From contig JAJZVM010000030.1 in the NCBI GenBank assembly GCA_021845645.1, positions 1 to 41,873 on the forward strand: a DNA stretch of 41,873 bases. The letters run 5' to 3'. Below the pieces are notes generated by a model. That model had not been told where the DNA came from and ran no database searches. It saw nothing but the letters and a program-made list of their open reading frames with translations. Positions 33,220 through 41,030 of the stretch are shown in pieces (position 1 is the first letter of the stretch; each line of letters opens with the position of its first letter). The position numbers were made by a program, and so were the translations under genes. This DNA comes from Bacillota bacterium. GTDB taxonomy: Bacteria; Bacillota_E; JAJZYS01; JAJYTV01.

Positions 33220-36099
33220 CTAGGCGTCCTCGCCCGGTGCGGCGTGCGCGTCCGATGGCAGGAGGTAGGCCTGGGGCACCGGTCGCAAGGGGCGCAGGAG
33301 CCAGCGCGGGCGGCGCAGTCCCTGCGCGCCGGCGGGCTTCGCCAGCCTCAGCCAGTCCCTGTAGACGGCGTGCGATCGCGCAAGGTCGACCTCGATGTCG
33401 CCGAAGGCGTCCCCCGGCTCGGCCTTCGTCACCGTGACCGCCTGATGCCACGCGTGGGCACCGGAGACGGGATCCGGGTGGACCGGGAAGATGAGGTTCT
33501 GGTGCACGCCGGAGTCCTGCCACCAGGCGCGTTCGCCGTCGCCTTGGCGGCCCGGCCCCCTCCCGCCTTCGCCGACGCGCCGCATCCGCCACTTGCCAGG
33601 CGCGATCTCCTCGAGCGATACGGTCGAGGAGGTCCAGGCGCCCGGGGCGCCGGTCGGGAGCCGCCATCGGCCGAGATGGTGCGAGCAGGCGACGACGCCC
33701 GGCCGCATGCCTTCCGTGATCCAGACGCGGTTGACGAAGTAGCCGATCTTCGAGCGGACGCGCACGAGATCGCCGCGCTCGAGGCCAAGGCGCGCGGCAT
33801 CCTGCGGGTGCATCCAGACCGGGTTGCCGTGCGAGATCTCGTTCAGCCACTTGGCGTTGCCGGAGCGCGTGTGCACGAGCGTCGGCAGGCGGAACGTCGA
33901 GATGAGCACGAACTGCCCCTCGCCAAGGTTCTGCCGTCGCACGTGACTCGGAATGTAGGTCGGGATCGCGTAGATGCCCCAGCCCCACGCCTTGAGCGTC
34001 GGCGAGAAGAATTCGAGCCTGCCCGAGGGCGTCGGGAAGCCGCGCACCGCCTTGTCCCCCACCATCACCCCGACCGGCCGCCCGAGCGGCCCCGGCTCGG
34101 GCGCGGGCAAGGGTTTGACGTCCAGACGCGGCACTGGCGCCGCCGTCGTGTAGACCCGCCCCGTCGCCTCATCCACCCGGGCTTCGCCAAGTTCCTCCGG
34201 CGGCACGGGCTCGAGATGCTGGGCGAACGCGTTCCCGCGCACGACAAAGGCGGAGTAGCGGCGCATGTACTGCATCGGCGTCAGCCCTTCCCGAGCCGCC
34301 GCTTCGGGCAGGCCAGGCACGCTGTGCTCGAAGATCCAGCTGTAGTACTCCTCGATCGTGATCTTCTCGCCCGGGCGCCCCGGCGACTCGAAGTTGCGCC
34401 GGATGCCCATCCTGCCGTCCGGGTCGATGCGCCAGGAGAGCTCGATCCAGAACTCGTTCTCCTCCCACACCTCGCCCGGGTTGGTCTCGTAGGTGAGGGC
34501 CGACGGCTCGCCGATCCGCTCGCTGTAGGCGCGCCCCACCGGCTGGCGGAAGGCGATCCACTGCTGGCCGTGCGTCTCGTAGGAGATGAGGTCGTGGCGC
34601 TCCGGCCCGAGCCCCATCGGCAGGACGTAGTCCGCGAACTGCGCCGTCTCGCTCCACGTCGGGCTGAGGCAGACGTGCAGGCCCACCTTGCGCTCGTCCT
34701 TGAACTGCTCGACCCAGGTGAGGCCGTCCGGGTTGGTCCAGACAGGGTTGTAGACGCGGGAGAAGTAGACGTCGAGCCGTCCCCTGCCCTCCTTGAGGAA
34801 GTGCGGCAGGAGGAAGCTCATCTCGTTGTGGGCCAGGGGGTACTCGCGCGGCCAGGTGAGTTCGTTCCAGCCCTTTACGGGCGGCGGCTCGACCGGCGGG
34901 TGCGGCACGTACTTGGCCCAGGCGTTCGGCAGGGTGCCTCCCTCGGTGCCGACGGAACCGGTCAAGACGTTCAGGAAGAAGAGAGCGCGCGCCACCATCC
35001 AGCCGCCGAGGTTGCCCGCGGCGGCCGAGCGCCAGATGTGGGCGGCGAAGCGGCTGCCCGCGCGGCCGATCTCGCGTGCCACCTCACGGATCTGCCCGGC
35101 CGGAACGCCGCTCTCGCCCTCCGCGAACTCCGGCGTGTAGCGGGCGTAGGTCTCTTTCAGGATCGCGAGGAAGCGATCGAAGGAGGGCGGCTCCTGCGGG
35201 TGTTCCTCCACGAGGTACTCCCGCCAGTTGACCCAGTCCTCGACGAAAGGGCGGTCGTAGAGGTTCTCCTGCAGCAGGACGTTCGCGATGGCGAGCAGGA
35301 TGGCGGCCTCGGAACCCGGCCAGGCCGGCCACCACCAGCTGGCGTGCGACGCCGTGTTCGAGAGGCGCGGATCGATCACGAGGATCTTCGCGCCGTGCAT
35401 CTTGGCTTCGATGATGCGCTGGGCGTGCGGGTTGAAGTAATGGCCGCTCTCGAGATGCGAGGAGAGCAGCAGGATGAAGCGGGCGCTGGCGAAGTCCGGC
35501 GCCGGCCGATCGATGCCCATCCAGAAGGCGTAGCCGGTGCGTGCGCCGGAGGAGCAGATGTTGGTGTGGCTGTTGTGGCCGTCGACGCCCCATGCGGCCA
35601 AGACGCGCTCGGTGAAGCCGTCCTCGCCTGGTCGGCCGACATGGTACATGATCTCCTGGTTGCGGCCCTCCTGAAGCGCCTTGCGCACGCGCCCCGCGAT
35701 ATCGTCGAGCGCTTCGTCCCAGGAGACGCGCTCCCACTCCCCGGAGCCGCGCTCGCCCTTGCGGCGCAGCGGGTGGAGGATGCGGTCGGGGTCCTTGACC
35801 TGGTTGATCGTCGCAGGCCCCTTGGCGCAGTTGCGCCCGCGGCTCGCGGGATGCGTGGGGTTGCCGACGAACTTCGCGATCTCGCGCGTCTCCTTGTCGA
35901 CGTACGCCAGAAGCCCGCACGCCGCCTCGCAATTGAAGCAGATGGTCGGCACGAGAGCGTAGTGGCGCGCGAGCCTTTTCGGCCATGCCTTCGCGTCGTA
36001 CTCGACGTGGTCGTCCCACTGCTCGGGCGAGGGATAGGCCTTTAGCCCGCTCGTCTCCTTGCCGCCGAAGGACGGTTCCCAGACGTGACTTTCCGACAT
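33220..36099 (-). CDS. Molybdopterin oxidoreductase catalytic subunit (CISM family), specificity unknown
   Basis: 959 residues; ATG with AGGAGG 7 bases upstream and 14 bases from the partner gene. It binds one 4Fe-4S cluster by C54-x2-C57-x3-C61-x29-C91 (ICFNCEAACG ... RNCAKG) and a bis-pyranopterin Mo or W cofactor; Cys182 in HTNICSSGAR is the probable metal ligand. Other family stretches: LLLSSHLESGHYFNPHAQRI, VIDPRLSNTASHASWW, AAGNLGGWMVARALFFLNVL, TWSETAQFADYVLPMG and the C-terminal molydopterin-binding domain (NPVWMHPQDAARLGLERGDLV). No twin-arginine signal is present, so the enzyme should stay inside the cell. The overall type is polysulfide/thiosulfate/tetrathionate reductase, sulfite dehydrogenase (SoeA) or formate dehydrogenase-like; I cannot choose. 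An annotation as formate dehydrogenase would be unsafe, as no selenocysteine or FDH active-site signature is evident. Confidence 0.85.
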   Translation of the reverse strand: MSESHVWEPSFGGKETSGLKAYPSPEQWDDHVEYDAKAWPKRLARHYALVPTICFNCEAACGLLAYVDKETREIAKFVGNPTHPASRGRNCAKGPATINQVKDPDRILHPLRRKGERGSGEWERVSWDEALDDIAGRVRKALQEGRNQEIMYHVGRPGEDGFTERVLAAWGVDGHNSHTNICSSGARTGYAFWMGIDRPAPDFASARFILLLSSHLESGHYFNPHAQRIIEAKMHGAKILVIDPRLSNTASHASWWWPAWPGSEAAILLAIANVLLQENLYDRPFVEDWVNWREYLVEEHPQEPPSFDRFLAILKETYARYTPEFAEGESGVPAGQIREVAREIGRAGSRFAAHIWRSAAAGNLGGWMVARALFFLNVLTGSVGTEGGTLPNAWAKYVPHPPVEPPPVKGWNELTWPREYPLAHNEMSFLLPHFLKEGRGRLDVYFSRVYNPVWTNPDGLTWVEQFKDERKVGLHVCLSPTWSETAQFADYVLPMGLGPERHDLISYETHGQQWIAFRQPVGRAYSERIGEPSALTYETNPGEVWEENEFWIELSWRIDPDGRMGIRRNFESPGRPGEKITIEEYYSWIFEHSVPGLPEAAAREGLTPMQYMRRYSAFVVRGNAFAQHLEPVPPEELGEARVDEATGRVYTTAAPVPRLDVKPLPAPEPGPLGRPVGVMVGDKAVRGFPTPSGRLEFFSPTLKAWGWGIYAIPTYIPSHVRRQNLGEGQFVLISTFRLPTLVHTRSGNAKWLNEISHGNPVWMHPQDAARLGLERGDLVRVRSKIGYFVNRVWITEGMRPGVVACSHHLGRWRLPTGAPGAWTSSTVSLEEIAPGKWRMRRVGEGGRGPGRQGDGERAWWQDSGVHQNLIFPVHPDPVSGAHAWHQAVTVTKAEPGDAFGDIEVDLARSHAVYRDWLRLAKPAGAQGLRRPRWLLRPLRPVPQAYLLPSDAHAAPGEDA

Positions 36100-36112
36100 G
36101 TCGTCGCCTCCT

Positions 36113-37627
36113 CTAGGTCAAGGGCACGATCTGGCCGGCCTGCACCCAGACGTGCTCGTAGGCCGCGAGACCGAAGAGGGCCAGGACCGCCGCGAAGGGC
36201 AACGTGGCGGCGCCGTGCGCGAGGACCGCGACCGCCGCCAGCGCGAGCGGCAGCAAGAGCCCCGGCACGACCGCCGCACCCCAGAAGGTGCGGCGCAGCG
36301 CGCCGCGGGTGACGGCGTGGGCCGCGAGCTCCACCTCGCGCGAGGGATGCGGCAGCACGAATTCGGCCGCGGTGAAAAGGCCGTGCAGCAGCAGGAGGCT
36401 GAGGAGGGCGTACGCGAGCGGCCAGAGGGCGTGGGAACCCGTGACGCTCGTCTCGATCAGACCCAGGGCCGCCCCCGCGATTCCCGCCTGCACGAGGAGA
36501 TGCCAGAAGACGAGCGGGTTCTGCCAGAAGTCCCGGCCCTCCGCCTGCCCGAACAGGAAGGCGCTGTAGGCCGCGGCCGCAGCACCGAGCAAGACGAGGA
36601 GAAGGGCAACGGCCGCGCCGGGGACACCGGAGAGCAGAGACGCCGCCAGCCAGATGGTGGTGACGAGACCGAACGCGGTCAGGATGTAGCCGCCCCAGAC
36701 GAGCCAGGAGGTGAGGTGTGGACGCAGCAGGAGGCGCCAGAAACGCTCCGGCCGCTTGAGGTCGCCAACGAGCAGCAGGAAGGTCAGGCCAAGGAAGACG
36801 AGGGCGACGAGCGGATTGAGGACGCCTGTGAGCCAGCGCGGCAGGCCGCCGCCCAGGAGGGCCGAGATGCCCGCGAGGATCGCGGCGCCGGCCGACAGGG
36901 ACTTCGTCCAGAGGTAGGCCGAGACCATCCAGCCCCACGGCCGGCGCAGATGCGGCGCGTCGTAGACCTTCACGGCCTGGGCGTGGTCCCGGGCCGGCTC
37001 CTCGAGCCCCGCGGCGGGCGCGTCCGGCTGGTCTGCCCACATGTAGGCGCCGACCGACACGGACCCGAGAGGGTCCAGCGTCGCTTCGTCGGCGCCGATG
37101 TAGAAGACGTGCGGCCTGGTACCCTGCTCGGGCTTGCGCACCTGCACGGGCTCGCGGGCGACGAGCTGCGCGATCAGCGTCGAGGGATCGTCGAGGTCCC
37201 CGGTGACGATCGCCTCCTCCGGGCAGACGACGACGCAGGCGGGCAGGAGTCCCTCCTCGACGCGGTGGGCGCAGAAGTTGCACTTTGCCGCCGTGTGCTC
37301 CTGGGGGTCGATGTAGATCGCGTCGTAGGGGCACGCCTCCATGCAGGCCTTGCAGCCGATGCACTTCGAGTTGTCGAAGTCCACGATGCCGTTCTCGCGC
37401 TTGAACAGCGCGCCTGTCGGGCAGATCGCGACGCACGGAGCATTGTCGCAGTGGTTGCAGCGGTTCACCTGAAAGAAGCGGCGCGTATTGGGAAACGCGC
37501 CGCGCTCGACGTATTGGACCCACGTCCGGTTCACGCCCAGCGGCACGTCATGTTCCGCCTTGCACGCCACGGTGCAGGCGTGGCAGCCGATGCACTTGCG
37601 CTGGTCGATGAGGAAGCCAAGTCGCAC
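36113..37627 (-). CDS. Fused four-cluster ferredoxin (DmsB/PsrB-like) and NrfD/PsrC-like membrane anchor
   Basis: 504 residues from GTG 37627; an ATG at 37663 is possible but lacks a site. Residues 1-190 carry 16 cysteines in four groups: CIGCHACTVAC (12-22), CNHCDNAPCVAICP, CIGCKACMEACPYDAIYI, CNFCAHRVEEGLLPACVVVCP, that is four 4Fe-4S clusters as in electron-transfer subunits of DMSO-reductase-family enzymes. After a linker, residues about 225-504 form about eight helices of the NrfD/PsrC type (WGWMVSAYLWTKSLSAGAA, then GDLKRPERFWRLLLRPHLTSW, a conserved family loop). Normally these are two proteins; here they are one. It would take electrons between the catalytic subunit and menaquinone. 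No signal sequence, so the clusters face the cytoplasm. First gene of the two-gene unit. Confidence 0.88.
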   Translation of the reverse strand: MRLGFLIDQRKCIGCHACTVACKAEHDVPLGVNRTWVQYVERGAFPNTRRFFQVNRCNHCDNAPCVAICPTGALFKRENGIVDFDNSKCIGCKACMEACPYDAIYIDPQEHTAAKCNFCAHRVEEGLLPACVVVCPEEAIVTGDLDDPSTLIAQLVAREPVQVRKPEQGTRPHVFYIGADEATLDPLGSVSVGAYMWADQPDAPAAGLEEPARDHAQAVKVYDAPHLRRPWGWMVSAYLWTKSLSAGAAILAGISALLGGGLPRWLTGVLNPLVALVFLGLTFLLLVGDLKRPERFWRLLLRPHLTSWLVWGGYILTAFGLVTTIWLAASLLSGVPGAAVALLLVLLGAAAAAYSAFLFGQAEGRDFWQNPLVFWHLLVQAGIAGAALGLIETSVTGSHALWPLAYALLSLLLLHGLFTAAEFVLPHPSREVELAAHAVTRGALRRTFWGAAVVPGLLLPLALAAVAVLAHGAATLPFAAVLALFGLAAYEHVWVQAGQIVPLT

Positions 37628-37635
37628 CCGTGGAG

Positions 37636-37644
37636 CCCTCCCCC
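37636..37644 (-). promoter_or_regulatory. Ribosome-binding site deciding the start of the FeS-NrfD fusion
   Basis: On the minus strand GGGGGAGGG lies 8 bases before GTG 37627. The alternative ATG at 37663 has no purine-rich site before it. The choice leaves the first cysteine group 12 residues from the N-terminus, which is normal for such ferredoxins. Confidence 0.65.
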
Positions 37645-37814
37645 TGGGAAACTTGAGCTCCATTCTAAGGTTTAAGGCGCGGCGCGGCGTTTCGGGAATC
37701 GCAATGGCCGTTCGTGCCGGCATGCACAAGCGCGGGTGCGGCCCGCAAGGGCCCGCTGGCACGAGAACAGACCGCCGCGGCCGTGGACGCCCCGGCGGCC
37801 TTGCCCCAAAGGCG

Positions 37815-38711
37815 TCAGATCGCCATGTCCGCCTGGTCTGACCGGCGTCGCAGGAAGTGGTAGGCGGCCTGCGCCGCGGAGCTGGCGAAGGGCTCCGAGC
37901 GGTGCACCAGCAGGAACCAGCGGCGCAGGCTCATCCCGGCTGCGGGCCGCGTCACGAGTGTCCCGAGGGACAGTTCGCGCTCGACGCAGCGATCCGAGAG
38001 GAACGCGATCGCCGTGCCGGCCTCGACCCAGCGCTTGATCGCCTCGGTGCTCCCCACCTCGATCGTCGCGAGGTCCCTGAGCTCCTCCTGGCCGAACTCG
38101 GCCTCCAGCACCGCTCGCGTACCCGAACCGCCCTCGCGCAGCACGAGCGGCACGCCATGGAGGTCCTCGCGCTGCAGCACGTCTTTTGCCGCGAGCGGGT
38201 GAGCTGGATGCATGACGAGCACGAGACGGTCCTCCATCCAGCGCCGGCGCAGCAGGCGGCCCACGTCCGGCGTCTCGACGAGACCGAAGTCCAGATGGCC
38301 ATGGTCGACGCCGGCCAGGACGTCGTGGCTGTTGTGGATCTCAAGCCGCAAGGACACCTTCGGGTACGCCGCCCGGAAGGTTTCGAGCAGACCTGGCAGC
38401 ACGTAGCCGCCCACCGTCTGGGAGGCACCGATCGCGACCTCGCCCTCGACGCGGCCGGCCAGCTGGTCCGCGAGGCTCGAGACCTCGCGGACCCGCGCCA
38501 GGATCGCCTCGTAGTGCGGCAGCAGCGCCTCGCCGGTCGGGGTCAGGGATACCTCCGGCTCGCGGTTAAGGAGCCTGAGGCCGCACTCATCCTCGAGCGC
38601 CTTCAGCCGGACGCTGATCGCGGAAGGAGAGACATGCAGCAGGCGCGCGGCCTTGCCGAAGCTTCGTTCGCGCGCGACGGTGACAAACGCCTCACAGGCG
38701 TCTAGGTTCAC
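37815..38711 (-). CDS. LysR-family transcriptional regulator
   Basis: 298 residues from GTG 38711, preceded by AGGGGGA; a longer start at 38741 is possible. N-terminal winged helix: ACEAFVTVARERSFGKAARLLHVSPSAISVRLKALEDECGLRL, the standard LysR helix-turn-helix, then a linker helix and an effector-binding domain with QTVGGYVLPGLLETFRAAYPKVSL. The ligand is unknown. The domain resembles the CysB/CbbR/CysL-like group, often tied to sulfur or carbon metabolism. Its gene lies upstream of, and in the same direction as, the molybdoenzyme genes with a 150- to 190-base gap, so local control of that unit is plausible but not shown; the gap holds only GC-rich potential hairpins and no clear operator. 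Confidence 0.9.
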   Translation of the reverse strand: MNLDACEAFVTVARERSFGKAARLLHVSPSAISVRLKALEDECGLRLLNREPEVSLTPTGEALLPHYEAILARVREVSSLADQLAGRVEGEVAIGASQTVGGYVLPGLLETFRAAYPKVSLRLEIHNSHDVLAGVDHGHLDFGLVETPDVGRLLRRRWMEDRLVLVMHPAHPLAAKDVLQREDLHGVPLVLREGGSGTRAVLEAEFGQEELRDLATIEVGSTEAIKRWVEAGTAIAFLSDRCVERELSLGTLVTRPAAGMSLRRWFLLVHRSEPFASSAAQAAYHFLRRRSDQADMAI

Positions 38712-38830
38712 GCGACGTCCCCCTGTCGCAGACCTGGACACTTGACGCCCCCGCCGGGCCGGACGCCCCGGCGGCGGTCATGCTGCAATTCGCAGACAGG
38801 GCGCGCCACTCCTCCCTTGGGGTGGCGGGA

Positions 38831-39373
38831 TTAAACGTGGCGGTGCCGCGGTCGCTCGCGCTCCGCCCACTCCTCCCGGGAGATCGCGAAGACGTGATGC
38901 GGAAAGCCCGCCTTGACGAGGCTCGAGACGGGTCGCATGCCGTTGCGCTCCGCCACCCGGATGGAGGGCAGATTCTCATCGCGGATGAGGGACACGACGC
39001 GCGGGACGGCGAGGTGCGTGAACGCCCAGTCCCGACACGCCCGGGCTGCCTCGCTGGCGTAGCCATGGCCCCAGAACCGCCGCGCGAAAAGATAGGCCAC
39101 TTCCACCTCCGTCGTCCCGTGCACGTCCTGCGCAAGCAGCCCGCACTGGCCGAGGAAGCGGCCGCCCTCCCTGTGCTCGACGATCCAGAAGCCATGTCCG
39201 TGCTGCCGGTAGCTCGCCTGTGCCCGCTCCACCCAGGCCAGCGCGCCATCGCGGTCGATGGTGCTCGGGTAGTGTCGCATGGCGATCGGGTCCTGGAAGA
39301 TCTCGAGCAGAAGGTCGGCGTCCGCCGGCGTCATCTCGCGCAGGCGGAGGCGGTCGGTCTCGAGGATGGGCAT
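38831..39373 (-). CDS. GNAT N-acetyltransferase (RimJ/RimL-like)
   Basis: 180 residues from ATG 39373, with GGGAGG 8 bases upstream. The N-terminal ILETDRLRLREMTPADADLLLEIF and GRFLGQCGLL are typical of the RimJ/RimL/SpeG-like group. The acetyl-CoA-binding motif A is VEVAYLFARRFWGHGYASEAAR (R-x-x-G-x-G/A), and DENLPSIRVAERNGMRPV is motif B. Acceptor unknown: ribosomal proteins, amines or antibiotics are all possible. The GC-rich imperfect hairpin at 38751-38774 after its stop may end the transcript. The gene lies 49 bases downstream of the AlkZ-like gene and probably shares its message. Confidence 0.85.
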   Translation of the reverse strand: MPILETDRLRLREMTPADADLLLEIFQDPIAMRHYPSTIDRDGALAWVERAQASYRQHGHGFWIVEHREGGRFLGQCGLLAQDVHGTTEVEVAYLFARRFWGHGYASEAARACRDWAFTHLAVPRVVSLIRDENLPSIRVAERNGMRPVSSLVKAGFPHHVFAISREEWAERERPRHRHV

Positions 39374-39422
39374 GCGCGGCACCTCCCGGGATGGCTTCGC
39401 TGGCAGCTCCCCCACGCGCGGA

Positions 39423-40514
39423 TCAGCGCTCCAGCCGGTGTCCAGCCTGCCCGCCCGGCGCAATCCACGCGGCCAGGCGATCGGCCTCGTCGCGGAGTTC
39501 CTCCATCCGGCTGTGCGCGATGGTCCGCAGGGGTGTGAGCACCACGGTGCAGTCGTGGGCGGTCTCCTCGACGTCCCAAACGCCGGCCACCTCCCCGTCC
39601 ACGAGAAACGTCGCGAGCACGCGGCCGTCCCGCATGATCACCTGGTCCCGCAGCTCGGGGGCCAGCACGCGGCTGCGGTCCTGGTAGGCAAGAAGGAGGT
39701 TGTCCCAGCGTGGCAGGAAGCGCACGGGCGGATCGGTGTCCGGCGTCTGGGGCGGCCGGGCGAGGTCCAGAAGCAGTCCGCCATCGGACGCAAGCTCCCG
39801 CAGTCGGTCGCCGAGGCGCCCCCGCACGGCCTGGGCCGTTGCTACGCCGAGGCCGGACCACTGGGCGAAGTCCTGCGCGGTCGCGGGCCCGAAAGCGGCC
39901 AGGTAGCGCACTAGGAGATCCTCCTGGGCCGTCCGTGGATCTGTCTCGGAGGGGACGGCCGCCCAGCCGTATTGCGGAGAGCCCGTGCCGTGCCACAGGC
40001 CCGCCGGCGGCAACTGGACGACCGGGGCCAAGGCCTTGGCGGCGAAGGAGAGGCTAGCGGCCGGTGCCTCGGGAAAGAGAGGCTGCAGGATGCGTTCGAA
40101 CTCCCGGAACGCCACCGCGTGGCGCTGGCGCAGGGCCTCGGCCACGTTGTCCCGGACAAGACCCTCGTCGACAGCGCCAGCGACGCGCGGGAAGAACCCG
40201 TGGAAAGCCCGCCGCCGCGCCTCGGCGAGTGCCGTGAAATAGCGCGGGTACTCGTCGGCCGCGACGAGATGCAACGTACCGCGCATCAGGGTGGCCTTGT
40301 AGGCCTTGCCCTGCGCGAGGGCTTGTTCGAGATCCTGGCGCCGAAAATGGCCAAGGCGGCTCCAGAGCGCGATGTACGGCGATCTGCGATGCTGGGCGTT
40401 GAGCCCCCCGAGCTGACGCATGGCATCGAGGGAGGGCATGTCGGCGCGACCGAGCAGCAGCTGGCGGCCGAGCGTCAGGCGTCGCACCTCGCCGGGATCA
40501 AGACGTTCGCTCAA
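39423..40514 (-). CDS. Winged-helix DNA-binding protein, AlkZ/HTH_42 family
   Basis: 363 residues from TTG 40514, which overlaps the stop of the YbaK-like gene (TTGA). The family includes the DNA glycosylase AlkZ of Streptomyces and relatives such as AlkX/YcaQ, which remove bulky or crosslinked bases. Seen: N-terminal HTH region (LDPGEVRRLTLGRQLLLGRADMPSLDAM), the catalytic-loop position LGGLNAQHRRSPYIALWSRLG, ATLMRGTLHLVAADEYPRY, LVRYLAAFGPATAQDFAQWSGLG (second winged helix), and RFLPRWDNLLLAYQDRSRVL. At the place of the QxQ pair there is Asn39-Ala-Gln41, so the first glutamine is replaced by asparagine. It may have altered or no glycosylase activity. Confidence 0.75.
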   Translation of the reverse strand: MSERLDPGEVRRLTLGRQLLLGRADMPSLDAMRQLGGLNAQHRRSPYIALWSRLGHFRRQDLEQALAQGKAYKATLMRGTLHLVAADEYPRYFTALAEARRRAFHGFFPRVAGAVDEGLVRDNVAEALRQRHAVAFREFERILQPLFPEAPAASLSFAAKALAPVVQLPPAGLWHGTGSPQYGWAAVPSETDPRTAQEDLLVRYLAAFGPATAQDFAQWSGLGVATAQAVRGRLGDRLRELASDGGLLLDLARPPQTPDTDPPVRFLPRWDNLLLAYQDRSRVLAPELRDQVIMRDGRVLATFLVDGEVAGVWDVEETAHDCTVVLTPLRTIAHSRMEELRDEADRLAAWIAPGGQAGHRLER

Positions 40515-40981
40515 AGGTCGTCGGCGCAGCAGCAGGCGACCGTTGCCGCGCTGGCCAGGCGAAGCTCCTCGCCGGAGGTGGCGAAGAGCGCCCTCGGCCC
40601 GCCAGCGGCGGCGTAGAGCCGCTCGTCCTTGGCGAGGCAGGCGTCGAGCACGGTGCGCAGAGGCCTCAGGTGACCGAACGGCGGCACGCCGCCGATGGCG
40701 TAGCCGGTCTCGTCGTAGACGCGGTCCGGGTCGGCCCTGCGCACCCTGCCGGCACCGAGCACAGCCCGCAGGCGCTCCGGATCGACCTTGCGGTCGCCGC
40801 GCTGCAGCACGACGACCGCCTCATCATCCGCCAGAAACACGAGCGACTTGACGATCTGACGCTGCAGGCAGCCGACGGCCCGCGCCGCGTCCTCCGCGGT
40901 GCGGGTCGACGCGGCGAGCTCCTGCACGTCAGGACGCAAACCCCCGCTTGCGGCGCGACGCAGGAAGTCTTGAGGTCCCAC
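40511..40981 (-). CDS. YbaK/ProX-type aminoacyl-tRNA deacylase
   Basis: 156 residues, GTG start preceded by a GGGGGGACGAGC purine-rich site. Edits mischarged tRNA, for example Cys-tRNA(Pro) or Ala-tRNA(Pro). The conserved lysine is K45 in QIVKSLVFLADDE, the glycine-rich loop is TGYAIGGVPPFGHLRPL, and LYAAAGGPRALFATSGEELRL completes the family pattern. Length is typical of free-standing members. Translationally coupled to the AlkZ-like gene by a 4-base overlap. Confidence 0.9.
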   Translation of the reverse strand: MGPQDFLRRAASGGLRPDVQELAASTRTAEDAARAVGCLQRQIVKSLVFLADDEAVVVLQRGDRKVDPERLRAVLGAGRVRRADPDRVYDETGYAIGGVPPFGHLRPLRTVLDACLAKDERLYAAAGGPRALFATSGEELRLASAATVACCCADDL

Positions 40982-41030
40982 GCTCGTCCCCCCCGCGGCA
41001 CGCTTCGCCGGGAATGCCCCGGCACCCTGC

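Noticed and set aside
32422..36045. 1207-codon open frame on the plus strand, antisense to the molybdoenzyme gene
   Set aside because: Made only of low-complexity Arg/Ala/Gly/Val-rich sequence with no motif; the minus-strand frame has the Fe-S and Mo-cofactor motifs and a ribosome-binding site. High GC makes such shadows common.
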